A stretch of DNA of 64,000 nucleotides, taken from assembly GCA_945902745.1 (NCBI GenBank), contig CAMDNE010000006.1, positions 1 through 64,000 on the forward strand, read 5' to 3'. Position 1 is the first letter of the stretch. Every line of letters begins with the position of its first letter. A program made the translations under genes and the position numbers. Under the pieces are notes generated by a model. That model saw only the letters and a list, made by a program, of their open reading frames with translations, made no database searches and was not told where the DNA came from. Shown one piece after another: positions 1-9,196 of the stretch. The DNA is from Chitinophaga pinensis (GTDB lineage Bacteria > Bacteroidota > Bacteroidia > Flavobacteriales_D > Crocinitomicaceae).

Positions 1-231
1 ATTTTTACTTCAGGATATGATCCGTATGATTATACGTTGTTGATATTTAATCGTTGGGGAGAAATTGTATTTGAATCTCACAATACTGAAATCGGATGGG
101 ATGGAACGTATGGCAGCAATCATGAAGTAGACCTTGTACAGGATGGAACGTACACATGGAAAATAGAATTCAAAACAAATAGAAATGACGAACGTGTTAT
201 GAGAGTTGGTCACGTAAATATTCTAAGATAA
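1..231 (+). CDS. T9SS type B (gliding motility-associated) C-terminal domain protein, 5' truncated
   Basis: Only the last 76 codons lie in the window; the frame is open from base 1 to TAA at 229-231. The residues FNRWGEIVFESHN followed by IGWDGTYG and a terminal GHVNILR are the gliding motility-associated (type B) T9SS sorting domain, which directs secretion through the outer membrane and surface attachment. The same C-terminus recurs in the next two genes, so this is the third member of a tandem paralogue array. The N-terminal repeats lie off the left edge. A strong terminator follows. Function beyond secretion and cell-surface display cannot be read from this fragment. Confidence 0.9.
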   Translation: MFTSGYDPYDYTLLIFNRWGEIVFESHNTEIGWDGTYGSNHEVDLVQDGTYTWKIEFKTNRNDERVMRVGHVNILR

Positions 232-251
232 ATAACAAGCAATTTAACCGT

Positions 252-284
252 AAAAAGCCTCAAAGTAATTTGAGGCTTTTTTTT
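252..284 (+). terminator. Rho-independent terminator
   Basis: AAAAAGCCTCAAA, a short GTAA loop, then TTTGAGGC and a run of T. It lies 20 bases after the truncated adhesin gene and separates it from the adhesin gene at 481. Confidence 0.85.
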
Positions 285-480
285 GTGAAAATTTTACAAA
301 AAATATTCAGTTAATATTCAGTTAATGAATGATTTTGCTCATTGATTGCATGTATATATTCATATTGTAAAATATCCATACTTTATTTTCCTATTTTTAA
401 AATATTGAGTTATCAATATTTAAAACCAAAATAATCTGCTTGTATGTTTTTAATAATAACCATATTAAGCTAAAACAACT

Positions 481-3400
481 ATGCAATTTTCAATCTCAAA
501 CAATCCTTTATTGAGAAATAAATTCAAGTTTCAAATCATATTAATTTTCATAATTAATATGCTGATAAACAAAGATATATTCAGTCAAATTACAGTTACT
601 TACAATTATACAGGAACTGCGCAATCATGGACCGTTCCTCCTTGCGTCACAAGCATAACAATTACAGCAGCTGGGGCCGACGGTGGAGGCGCTTCAGGGG
701 GGAATGGTGCGGTTCTTTCTGGAACATTAGCTGTAACTCCTGGTCAAGTTTTTCAAATAAAAGTAGGTGGATCTGGTGGCACAGGTGCTAGCTCAGGAGG
801 TTACAATGGCGGAGGAACTGGAAAAGGTGCGAACTCAGCCGCTAATCAATCTGGTGGTGGCGGTGGTGCAACCTCAATAAGTGTTTCACCTTTCGCTTTA
901 GCAAATAGAATTCTTGTAGCTGCAGGTGGAGGTGGATTTGGTGGCGGAACAACTGACGCAGCTGGTGGAGCTGGTGGATGCGCAACAGGCACGACAGGAG
1001 TTGCATCCTTTGGTGGCGGTGGTACTGGTGGAACTCAATCAGCGGGAGGTACAGGCGGAAACCCTTGGGGAAGTGGAAGTGTTGGCAGCTCTGGATCTCT
1101 TGGTACAGGAGCAGCTGGAGCTACTGACAATTGTTATAACTACGCTCCTGGCGGTGGTGGTGGTGGTGGATATTATGGCGGCGGAAGTGGTGGAGCAGAT
1201 TGTTTTTCTGGTGCACCTTATGGCGGTGGCGGCGGTGGAGGTGGTTCCAGTTTAATACCTGCAGGTATAGGATGTACATCTGGAACGAATAACGGACCAG
1301 GTTATTTAACAATTTCTTATACCGCTTCTGTTGGAACTGTTACAGCGACAAATACAGGTCCATATTGTGTTGGAGCAACAATACAACTAAATGCATCAAG
1401 CGGTACATCTTATAGTTGGACTGGCCCTAATTCATTTACATCAACACTCCAGAATCCAACAATTCCTTTGTCATCTACCTCAAATTCAGGAGTCTATACA
1501 GTTGTTGTCAATAATATTGGATGTCTGTCGACGGCAACCACAACAGTTGTAATTAATGCCTTACCAATTGTTAATGCTGGAAATGATCAAACTGTTTGTG
1601 CTGGAACAACGACAACACTTAATGCTTCTGGAGCAACAACGTATTCATGGAATAACGGAATAAATAATAATGTGTCATTTACTCAGGCTGTTGGAACTAT
1701 AATCTATACCGTTACAGGAACAACATCTGGTTGCACCAATACAGATCAAGTTACGGTTATTGTAAATCCTATCCCTGTTATAGATGCTGGACAAGATGTT
1801 TCAATTTGCACAGGATCTTCAGCAACTTTAACTGCTTCAGGAGCTACAACTTATTCTTGGAGTCCGAATGGACAAACAACAGCATCAATAACGGAAAGTC
1901 CAATCTTGACATCAACATATACTGTTACTGGCACAACGCTTGGCTGCTCATCATCAGATGACGTTCAAATAATCATTTTACCAAATGCTTTAATAAACGC
2001 AGGTCCGGATGTAATCCTATGTGAAGGTTTTTCATCACTATTATCTGCTTCAGGAGGAGTAACTTATTCTTGGGATAATGGAATTGGAATTGGGAATAAT
2101 GTTTTAATTACCCCTCTTGCATCAATTTCCCCTCTTTCATCAATTACATATACAGTAATTGGAACTGATGCTTTAGGGTGCATTGGCACTGATGATATTA
2201 CAATAACGGTTAATCCATTACCAACAATAGGCGCAGGAATTGATCAGGCAGTTTGTGATGGCTCATCAGTAACACTTTCTGGAGTAGGAGCTTCAACTTA
2301 TACGTGGGATAATGGTGTAACAGATGCTCTTGCTTTTACACCTTTAGCAACTGCAACTTATACTGTTACTGGGACTGATATAAATGGTTGTATTAATACA
2401 GATCAAGTAACTGTTACAGTAAACATAATTCCTGTTGTTGATGCTGGAATAACCCAAACAATATGTGTTGGTGGCACTGTTACCCTTTCTGGGTCGGGAG
2501 CTTCAACTTATACTTGGGATAATGGTGTGACAGATGGAATCGTATTTTCGCCAACAGCTACTCTGAATTATACCGTAACTGGGATTTCAACTGCAGGATG
2601 TACCTCAACTGATCAAGTTATTGTAACAGTAAATCCACTTCCAATCGTGGAAGCAGGCTTAGATCAAACAGTTTGCGCTGGCACATCGGTTATCCTGAAT
2701 GGTGCAGGTGCTTCAACGTATTCTTGGACAAATAGCATAACTAATAACATCGGTTTTACACCTGTTGTTGGAACACTAACTTATACAGTAACAGGAACTT
2801 CAATTGATGGTTGTGAATCAACAGATCAAATGGATGTAAGTGTTAATCCTTTGCCATCAGTTAGTGGAGGGTTAAATTATTCTGTTTGTGCGGGAACAGC
2901 TGTTACACTTGCAGGTACAGGAGCTGCAACGTACACTTGGAACAATGGAATAACAAATGGTTTAGCTTTTACTCCAATTTCAACAGCAACTTATACGGTA
3001 ACCGGGATATCTGTTGCTGGTTGCGAAAATACAGATCAAGTGCTTGTAACAGTAAACCCAATTCCTATTGTATTTGCTGGGAATGATGTCACTTTTTGTG
3101 CAGGACAAACATTAATTTTTACTGGATCTGGTGCTGCAACATACACATGGGATAATGGTATTACAAATGGAGTTGCTTTCAATCCACCTTCAGGAACGAC
3201 CACTTATACAGTAACTGGAACAACTGCTGCTGGATGTATAAATACAGATCAAGTTGTTTCAACCATCGTTCCAATACCAATAGTTTCATTTACTCCTGAT
3301 ATAACAAGCGGATGCGTGCCATTGATTGTTAATTTCACAAATACAACTGCTAACTCTGCGAATTGTGTTTGGACAATAAGTGATGGCACAATTATAACTG

Positions 3401-4068
3401 GTTGTGGAACTGTCACAAATACATTTACTCAAGCTGGTTGTTTTGATATTACATTAACAACTACGTTAACAAATGGCTGTGTTGCAACATTAACCTCTTT
3501 GAATATGATTTGTGTTGAAGCATTGCCATTAGCTGCTTTTAGCACATCAACGTCTACGATTAACGAAGAAAATTCAATTATTCAATTTCAAAATAACACA
3601 ATTAATGGGTCAAGTTATACCTGGAATTTTGGAGATAATTCACCCACATCATTTGATGAGAATCCATCTCATGACTACACTGGAGCTGAAGTAGGTAATT
3701 ATAGTGTAACACTAATTGCATTATCTCCTTTCGGATGCACTGATACAGCTACTTCCATTATTCAAATGCAAGAAGATTTAATTTATTACATTCCAAATAC
3801 ATTTACTCCAGACCAAGATGCATATAATCCAACTTTCCAACCGATATTCACATCTGGATTTGATCCATTTGATTTCAATTTATTAATTTTCAATCGTTGG
3901 GGAGAAATTATTTTTGAATCGCATAATGCGGAAATTGGCTGGGATGGAACATATGGAAACGGAGGGAAGTTAGTTCAAGAAGGCGTTTATTCCTGGAAAA
4001 TTGAATTCAAAACAAATAAAAACGACGAACGTAAAATGATAAATGGACATGTAAATGTCATAAGATAA
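481..4068 (+). CDS. Glycine-rich, multi-Ig-like-repeat T9SS type B surface adhesin
   Basis: This is a 1195-aa secreted protein, probably a cell-surface or gliding adhesin. Residues 1-36 form a basic/hydrophobic signal segment ending in FSQ. Residues ~37-280 are a glycine-rich domain (runs of GGGGGG) of the kind found at the N-terminus of many secreted Bacteroidota proteins. One Ig-like module follows, then eight ~70-aa repeats (nt ~1566-3280), each opening AGxDxxxC and containing TYSWDNG and YTVTGT. Two PKD-like modules (WNFGDN near the second) precede a type B sorting domain at ~1101-1195 (FNRWGEIIFESHN). There is an AT-rich upstream region but no clear Shine-Dalgarno, as is usual in this phylum. 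It lies six bases upstream of a paralogue and is probably co-transcribed with it. The specific ligand is unknown. Confidence 0.9.
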   Translation: MQFSISNNPLLRNKFKFQIILIFIINMLINKDIFSQITVTYNYTGTAQSWTVPPCVTSITITAAGADGGGASGGNGAVLSGTLAVTPGQVFQIKVGGSGGTGASSGGYNGGGTGKGANSAANQSGGGGGATSISVSPFALANRILVAAGGGGFGGGTTDAAGGAGGCATGTTGVASFGGGGTGGTQSAGGTGGNPWGSGSVGSSGSLGTGAAGATDNCYNYAPGGGGGGGYYGGGSGGADCFSGAPYGGGGGGGGSSLIPAGIGCTSGTNNGPGYLTISYTASVGTVTATNTGPYCVGATIQLNASSGTSYSWTGPNSFTSTLQNPTIPLSSTSNSGVYTVVVNNIGCLSTATTTVVINALPIVNAGNDQTVCAGTTTTLNASGATTYSWNNGINNNVSFTQAVGTIIYTVTGTTSGCTNTDQVTVIVNPIPVIDAGQDVSICTGSSATLTASGATTYSWSPNGQTTASITESPILTSTYTVTGTTLGCSSSDDVQIIILPNALINAGPDVILCEGFSSLLSASGGVTYSWDNGIGIGNNVLITPLASISPLSSITYTVIGTDALGCIGTDDITITVNPLPTIGAGIDQAVCDGSSVTLSGVGASTYTWDNGVTDALAFTPLATATYTVTGTDINGCINTDQVTVTVNIIPVVDAGITQTICVGGTVTLSGSGASTYTWDNGVTDGIVFSPTATLNYTVTGISTAGCTSTDQVIVTVNPLPIVEAGLDQTVCAGTSVILNGAGASTYSWTNSITNNIGFTPVVGTLTYTVTGTSIDGCESTDQMDVSVNPLPSVSGGLNYSVCAGTAVTLAGTGAATYTWNNGITNGLAFTPISTATYTVTGISVAGCENTDQVLVTVNPIPIVFAGNDVTFCAGQTLIFTGSGAATYTWDNGITNGVAFNPPSGTTTYTVTGTTAAGCINTDQVVSTIVPIPIVSFTPDITSGCVPLIVNFTNTTANSANCVWTISDGTIITGCGTVTNTFTQAGCFDITLTTTLTNGCVATLTSLNMICVEALPLAAFSTSTSTINEENSIIQFQNNTINGSSYTWNFGDNSPTSFDENPSHDYTGAEVGNYSVTLIALSPFGCTDTATSIIQMQEDLIYYIPNTFTPDQDAYNPTFQPIFTSGFDPFDFNLLIFNRWGEIIFESHNAEIGWDGTYGNGGKLVQEGVYSWKIEFKTNKNDERKMINGHVNVIR

Positions 4069-4074
4069 AAGCAA

Positions 4075-7068
4075 TTGAGGTATTTTAATCTGAGTTCGAG
4101 TTTAATAAATAAGATTGTTATTATTCTTACTTGTTATTTTAGTTTTATTAATTCAACCTTTTCACAAGGGGATGATTGCGCTACTGCTTACCAAATAAAT
4201 AATGTTTCCAATTTTTGTTCAGGAGCTGGATTTTTTACAAATAATGGTTCAACAATTGGAAGTTTTGGTGTTGCAACTTGCTTATCCGCCACTTCAACAC
4301 AGGATGTTTGGTTTCAATTCACTGCAGTCGGAACAGACGCTCTAATTTCTGCTGGCGGCTCAGGTTCAGGCGGAACAATGATGAGTCCATCTATTTCTAT
4401 CTATAATGGTGATTGCTTAACTGGAATTAATGAACAAGGTTGCGCAAACGGAATAGCTGGGTCGGGAATAACTCAGCTATATGAAGGAGCATTAATCCAA
4501 GGAAGTCCATATTATATTCGCGTTAGCACAACCACGTTGAATGAGGGTACTTTCGAATTATGTATTAATAATTATACACCTTCGGCAAACCCAGGTGCAG
4601 ATTGCGGAGGCGCAGCATTTTTATGTAATCAAAATCCTATAAGTGTTGCAACATTAAGTGGTGGTGGTTTGAATAACGATGAACCAGAAGCAACTTCTTG
4701 TTTAGAAAATGCATTTGGCGCGGATGAAGGAAATTCTTCTTGGTTTTATTGGACGTGTGGAACTGCAGGTTCATTAACCTTTGATATTACTCCATTAAAT
4801 CCCGTTGATGATATTGACTTCATGGTATATCAATTGAACAGTACAAATCCGTGTGGACCAAGAACTGTAATTAGGTGTAATTCCTCTTCGTGTTTAAATG
4901 CAAATGGCTCAACTGGATTAAGTTTAACTGATCTAGATATCACCGAAGACCCAAACTGTGATCCTGGAGAAAATGCATATTGCCAATTTGTAACCATGAC
5001 AGTTGGAACTACCTATGCCTTATTAGTTAATAACTTCAGCGCTAATATGGGATTTACAGTCAATTTTGGAGGAACAGGAGCTTTCCAAGGACCAAACCCA
5101 AATATTGTTGCAGCACCTTTAACAATATGTGAAGGACAAACAGTAACATTTAATGGTTCAACTTCTGTAAATGTTGCAGGTGGGTTAACGTGGAATTTTT
5201 CAAATGGTGGCTCTCCTACTTCAGCAATTGGAAATGGCCCCCATGTTATTACCTACAATACTGCTGGAGCTTTCACTGCAATATTAAATGGAACTGATGC
5301 AAATGGTTGTCAATCAATCGAAACAGTTACGGTTAATGTGAATAATCCTCCAGTTGCGCCAACTGTTACAAATGTATCTTATTGTCAAGGGCAACCTTCA
5401 ACTGCATTAACAGCAACAGGTACAAATTTACTTTGGTATACCGCTGCAATTGGTGGAATTGGATCTGCAATTGCCCCATTACTTTCAACAGCAATCGTTG
5501 GAACAACAAGTTATTATGTTTCTCAAACAATAACAGGGTGTGAAAGTCCTCGAGCACAAATTGATGTTGCAATTACCCCTCCCCCAACAATGAATCTACC
5601 GGTTTCACTTGCTGCTTGTGCAAATAATTTATTCAATTCAACAACCTTTTCAAGCACGGAACTTGGAGTAACATATACTTGGTCAAATTCAAATAATACG
5701 ATCGGAATAGGTGCAAATGGGAATGGAAATATTCCAGCATTTACGGGATTAAACACATCATTAATTGACAATGTTGGAACTATTACTGTCACTCCTTCGT
5801 TTGGAACATGTATCGGATCTGCAACCACTTTCACACTTACAGTTTACCCTTTGCCTCCGGTAAATGCCGGAAGTGATCAATCTATATGTGCAGGTACAGC
5901 ATCAATTTTAACTGCTTCTGGAGCAAGTACATACACTTGGGACAATGCCGTTATTGATGGCGCTCCTTTTATACCAGCAGCAACAACTACTTATACAGTA
6001 ACTGGTACATCTGTTGAAGGATGCATTGCAGATGATCAAGTTCTTGTCACTATAAATCCAATTCCTACAGTTTCAGCTGGATTAGATTTAATAATTTGCA
6101 CTGGACAAACGGCAGTTTTAACGGGAAATGGTGCTGCCACATATTCATGGGATAATAATGTTACAAATGGAGTCGTTTTTACACCTAGTCCTGCGATAAG
6201 TACTTATACTGTTACAGGTACAACAGCTGCAGGATGCACTTCAACAGATCAAATGATTATACAAGTTATTCCATCACCACCTGTTAGTTTTTCTCCAGAT
6301 TTAATAGTAGGGTGCTCACCTTTTACTGTGAATTTCACTAACACAACGTTGAATTCAGTGAATTGCAGTTGGGATATGGGAGATGGTAATCAATTGAGTG
6401 GTTGCGGTACAGTTTCTAATACTTTTTTACAAGCCGGATGTTACGATGTGACATTAACTGTGACTTATGTAACAGGTTGCACAGCATCTTTGACAACTCC
6501 AAATAGTGTTTGTGTTGAACCTAATCCTATCGCATCTTTTATTGCAACGCCATCCATTTTAAATGAATATGATACCCAAGCGACGTTTAATAATACTTCA
6601 GTTGGTGGATCAACTTACGAATGGAATTTTGGTGATAATACTGCTGCATCATTTGAAATAGACCCAACACATGATTATGCTCAAGCTGGTTTAGGAAATT
6701 TCCTTGTGACATTAATTGTTTATTCCCCATTGGGTTGTATCGACTCTGTTCAAAGTGTTATTCAAATAAAAGAAGATTTACTATTTTATATTCCAAATAC
6801 ATTCACACCAGATGAAGATCAATTTAATCAATGGTTCCAACCAGTATTTACTTCAGGTTTTGATCCTTACGATTATACCATGTTGATTTATGATCGGTGG
6901 GGAGAAATAATTTTTGAAACGCACAATACAGATATTGGATGGAATGGAACTTATGGAATTAATCGCGGACTAGTGCAAGACGGAACCTATAATTGGAAGA
7001 TTGAATTCAAAACGACTGATTCTGATGAAAGGGTTATGAAAGTTGGACATGTTAATGTTGTGAGGTAA
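4075..7068 (+). CDS. PPC-like/PKD repeat T9SS type B surface protein, TTG start
   Basis: This is a 997-aa secreted protein. There is no ATG between the upstream stop (4066-4068) and the signal peptide, so the start is taken as TTG 4075; it gives a 31-residue signal ending FSQ. Residues ~32-335 hold two modules resembling pre-peptidase C-terminal (PPC) domains (DVWFQFTA; NSSWFYWTC). Then come a PKD-like module (LTWNFSNGG), an Ig-like module (NLLWYTAAIGG), two of the AGxDxxxC repeats shared with the upstream gene, two further PKD-like modules and the type B sorting domain (YDRWGEIIFETHN). It lies six bases after its paralogue in the same frame, so co-transcription is likely. It differs from the upstream protein mainly at the N-terminus, as expected if modules were shuffled onto a shared C-terminal half. 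Confidence 0.88.
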   Translation: MRYFNLSSSLINKIVIILTCYFSFINSTFSQGDDCATAYQINNVSNFCSGAGFFTNNGSTIGSFGVATCLSATSTQDVWFQFTAVGTDALISAGGSGSGGTMMSPSISIYNGDCLTGINEQGCANGIAGSGITQLYEGALIQGSPYYIRVSTTTLNEGTFELCINNYTPSANPGADCGGAAFLCNQNPISVATLSGGGLNNDEPEATSCLENAFGADEGNSSWFYWTCGTAGSLTFDITPLNPVDDIDFMVYQLNSTNPCGPRTVIRCNSSSCLNANGSTGLSLTDLDITEDPNCDPGENAYCQFVTMTVGTTYALLVNNFSANMGFTVNFGGTGAFQGPNPNIVAAPLTICEGQTVTFNGSTSVNVAGGLTWNFSNGGSPTSAIGNGPHVITYNTAGAFTAILNGTDANGCQSIETVTVNVNNPPVAPTVTNVSYCQGQPSTALTATGTNLLWYTAAIGGIGSAIAPLLSTAIVGTTSYYVSQTITGCESPRAQIDVAITPPPTMNLPVSLAACANNLFNSTTFSSTELGVTYTWSNSNNTIGIGANGNGNIPAFTGLNTSLIDNVGTITVTPSFGTCIGSATTFTLTVYPLPPVNAGSDQSICAGTASILTASGASTYTWDNAVIDGAPFIPAATTTYTVTGTSVEGCIADDQVLVTINPIPTVSAGLDLIICTGQTAVLTGNGAATYSWDNNVTNGVVFTPSPAISTYTVTGTTAAGCTSTDQMIIQVIPSPPVSFSPDLIVGCSPFTVNFTNTTLNSVNCSWDMGDGNQLSGCGTVSNTFLQAGCYDVTLTVTYVTGCTASLTTPNSVCVEPNPIASFIATPSILNEYDTQATFNNTSVGGSTYEWNFGDNTAASFEIDPTHDYAQAGLGNFLVTLIVYSPLGCIDSVQSVIQIKEDLLFYIPNTFTPDEDQFNQWFQPVFTSGFDPYDYTMLIYDRWGEIIFETHNTDIGWNGTYGINRGLVQDGTYNWKIEFKTTDSDERVMKVGHVNVVR

Positions 7069-7084
7069 AAAAAAATTATCGCAT

Positions 7085-7117
7085 AAAAAAAGAGGTTTTA
7101 AAAAACCTCTTTTTTTG
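7085..7117 (+). terminator. Bidirectional Rho-independent terminator
   Basis: AAAAAAAGAGGTTT and AAACCTCTTTTTTT flank a tiny loop. It sits between the + strand adhesin operon and the - strand tRNA, and A/T runs on both sides let it work in both directions. Confidence 0.85.
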
Positions 7118-7120
7118 TTG

Positions 7121-7194
7121 TGGTCCCACTTGGAATCGAACCAAGCACCTACTGATTATGAGTCAGTTGCTCTAACCGAATGAGCTATGGGACC
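7121..7194 (-). tRNA. tRNA with CAT anticodon (elongator Met, or Ile2)
   Basis: The reverse complement folds as a 74-nt cloverleaf. The acceptor is GGTCCCA/TGGGACC, the D arm GCTCATTCGGTTAGAGC, the anticodon stem ACTGA/TCAGT with loop CTCATAA (anticodon CAT), and the T arm contains GGTTCGATTCC. It lacks the 1:72 mismatch and G-C-rich anticodon stem of the initiator at 51131. The acceptor C4-G69, C5-G68 and C6-G67 pairs resemble those recognised by TilS in E. coli tRNA-Ile2, so Ile2 is possible. No CCA is encoded. Confidence 0.93.
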
Positions 7195-7220
7195 GTGAAT
7201 TGTTTAACCAATTCGGGTTG

Positions 7221-7250
7221 CAAATATACTACTTCATCTGCAATTATCAA
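7221..7250 (-). promoter_or_regulatory. Promoter for tRNA(CAT)
   Basis: On the minus strand, TTG (7248-7250), a 19-base spacer and TATATTTG (7221-7228) match the Bacteroidota -33/-7 consensus TTG-N19-21-TAnnTTTG, about 27 bases upstream of the mature tRNA. Confidence 0.75.
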
Positions 7251-7265
7251 GCACTGTATGAAGAA

Positions 7266-8279
7266 TTAATTTATAATAGCCCTGCGCATTCTAAATACCA
7301 GCATAGTAAGTACACCGAATAAAACTGCAGCAAAAATCAAATGACTTGTTTGAACTAATCCTGGCATATTTGCATACGCTAAAAGAACTCCCGAAAGTAA
7401 TTCTAATCCCAATATCACAAATGCTGTTCGAATGATTGTATGTTTTGACGTTTTTTCATTCTTCCAAATCATAAAGGTCATTAAAACCAAAACAAGCCAT
7501 GAAAAACTTCTATGAATTATAAAAGTCCAATTCAAATGTTCCGTCCAAGCTTCTCGCTCGTAACCCGCTTTTTTTAATTCATCAATGAATTCACGCACTT
7601 GTGTTCCCAAGAACATTTGGTAAAATGTAATTGCTAAAACAACCACTGCCATCCATTTCATTGTTTTATTCAATTCGATTTTCTTTTGTTGAACAGGACT
7701 AATTTCGCGAATCACATACAATTGTATTCCAATAATCACCAAAGCTAAGAACATGTGAATGGTGATTGTCCAAGGAACTAAATTCGACGCAACAACGATA
7801 GATCCAAACCAGGCTTCTAAAGTCATTAAAATCAAATTAAACAAGGTAATTAATACCAACTTGCGCTTGCGGTATTTTATTAAAATCCAAATAAACATTG
7901 CTAGCATGAAATTTCCAGCTAAGAATCCCACTAAACGATTTCCGTATTCTGTCCAAGTGCGTTTCCAATTGAATGTCTCTTCAATTCGTAAGGTTGGATC
8001 GTTCATAATTTGATCTGCAGTTGCTTTAAAACCAATTCTGGATAAAAACTTGGCAAATTTTTCAATTTTCTTTGCGCGCTTGTCGGAATAGATTTCTTTA
8101 TAATTACTAGGCAATTCATTTGCTTCAGTCGGTGGAACCCATTGACCAAAACATTTAGGCCAATCAGGACAACCCATTCCACTTCCTGTTATTCGTACAA
8201 AACTACCTGCAACGACAACCATATAAATCAACACAAGTGTGACCCAATTCATCCGAACAAAACTTCTAGAATATCCCAT
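7266..8279 (-). CDS. ctaA: Heme A synthase, COX15/CtaA family
   Basis: This 337-aa polytopic membrane protein should convert heme O to heme A for aa3-type cytochrome oxidase. It has about eight hydrophobic segments. The signature GSGMGCPDWPKCFGQW follows TM1 (residues ~32-47), with the two cysteines typical of the first extracytoplasmic loop. Histidines that could be axial heme ligands are H175, H256 and H313. The first expected ligand position, in the E-x-x-H-R context, appears here as EYGNR (E111, N114). Its length fits the family. It is transcribed alone, opposite to its neighbours; a TAACTTTG -7 box lies five bases before the ATG, implying an almost leaderless mRNA. Confidence 0.93.
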   Translation of the reverse strand: MGYSRSFVRMNWVTLVLIYMVVVAGSFVRITGSGMGCPDWPKCFGQWVPPTEANELPSNYKEIYSDKRAKKIEKFAKFLSRIGFKATADQIMNDPTLRIEETFNWKRTWTEYGNRLVGFLAGNFMLAMFIWILIKYRKRKLVLITLFNLILMTLEAWFGSIVVASNLVPWTITIHMFLALVIIGIQLYVIREISPVQQKKIELNKTMKWMAVVVLAITFYQMFLGTQVREFIDELKKAGYEREAWTEHLNWTFIIHRSFSWLVLVLMTFMIWKNEKTSKHTIIRTAFVILGLELLSGVLLAYANMPGLVQTSHLIFAAVLFGVLTMLVFRMRRAIIN

Positions 8280-8283
8280 TTTA

Positions 8284-8291
8284 CAAAGTTA
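8284..8291 (-). promoter_or_regulatory. -7 promoter element of ctaA
   Basis: TAACTTTG on the minus strand matches TAnnTTTG and ends five bases before the ctaA ATG. No TTG is seen at the ideal -33 distance, so support is partial. Confidence 0.45.
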
Positions 8292-8377
8292 AAATTAAAC
8301 CTGCTTGTTTTTACTATAAGAACAATTTGAAATAAAAACAATTTAGATTCTTATATGTTTTCTTATTTTTAACAAAA

Positions 8378-9127
8378 ATGAATATAGCAGTAATTGGTTG
8401 CGGGTGGTTGGGTTTTCCCCTTTCTAAAGAACTTTTAAAACAGGGGCATGTTGTTTATGGTTCAACCACGACTATCAATAAGTTTGATGAACTAATAGCT
8501 GAATCAATTCAACCCTTTTTGTATGATGGACTTATTAATAAATTAATTTCTATTCCAACTAATGAAATTGATTGCTTAATAATCAATTTTCCACCATCAA
8601 AATCTTTCGATTATCCAACACAAATAAAAGATCTAATTGAACAATTTCCTGCAGCTTGTAAAATAATATTTACGAGTTCAACAAGTGTATACCAAGATTT
8701 AGAAGGAACAATGAATGAAAATGGTGCTGTCAAAATGGATCATTCGGTATTTTTAGCAGAAGAAATTTTACGTTCTTCTAAAAGGCCAGCTACCATTCTT
8801 CGACTTGCAGGATTAATTGGTTCGAATCGTCATCCAATAAAATTTCTCAGCGGGAAGAATATTGAACATGGAAATATGGCTGTCAATCTTGTTCATCAAG
8901 ATGATGTAATTGCTGCAATTATTTGTGTCATTGAAAAAAATGCTTGGAACAAAACATATAATGTTTGTTGGAATGAACATCCTAAAAAAGGGAACTATTA
9001 TCGAAATGCAGCAGAAAAACATGGCTTAACACCTCCAATTGTTGCGTTTTCTGACAGTGTTGGAAAGTCTATAGATGGTAATTTAATTGTTATTGATCTC
9101 GGATTTAACTACAAAAATCCAATTTAA
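8378..9127 (+). CDS. YeeZ-like NAD(P)-dependent oxidoreductase/epimerase
   Basis: This 249-aa cytoplasmic protein belongs to the extended short-chain dehydrogenase family. It has an N-terminal Rossmann fold with GCGWLG at residues 7-12, the GxGxxG dinucleotide-binding loop. The segment IIFTSSTSVYQD contains the usual catalytic-region TSS...VY. It is slightly shorter than classical epimerases, as in the YeeZ group. The substrate is unknown. It is divergent from ctaA across a 98-base gap and has no obvious functional partner next to it. Confidence 0.8.
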   Translation: MNIAVIGCGWLGFPLSKELLKQGHVVYGSTTTINKFDELIAESIQPFLYDGLINKLISIPTNEIDCLIINFPPSKSFDYPTQIKDLIEQFPAACKIIFTSSTSVYQDLEGTMNENGAVKMDHSVFLAEEILRSSKRPATILRLAGLIGSNRHPIKFLSGKNIEHGNMAVNLVHQDDVIAAIICVIEKNAWNKTYNVCWNEHPKKGNYYRNAAEKHGLTPPIVAFSDSVGKSIDGNLIVIDLGFNYKNPI

Positions 9128-9174
9128 ATTCATCTAAATCACGATTATTTTGAGTTTTGGAACAACATTTGCCT

Positions 9175-9182
9175 TAATTTTG
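9175..9182 (+). promoter_or_regulatory. -7 promoter element
   Basis: TAATTTTG fits TAnnTTTG and ends 14 bases before the ATG at 9197. A TTG at 9150-9152 is 22 bases upstream, slightly outside the usual spacing. Confidence 0.5.
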
Positions 9183-9196
9183 CGTCTAATTAAAAA

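Noticed and set aside
926-1255. Open frames in other phases and on the other strand inside the glycine-rich region
   Set aside because: They are produced by GGT/GGC glycine codon runs and lack any start or domain.
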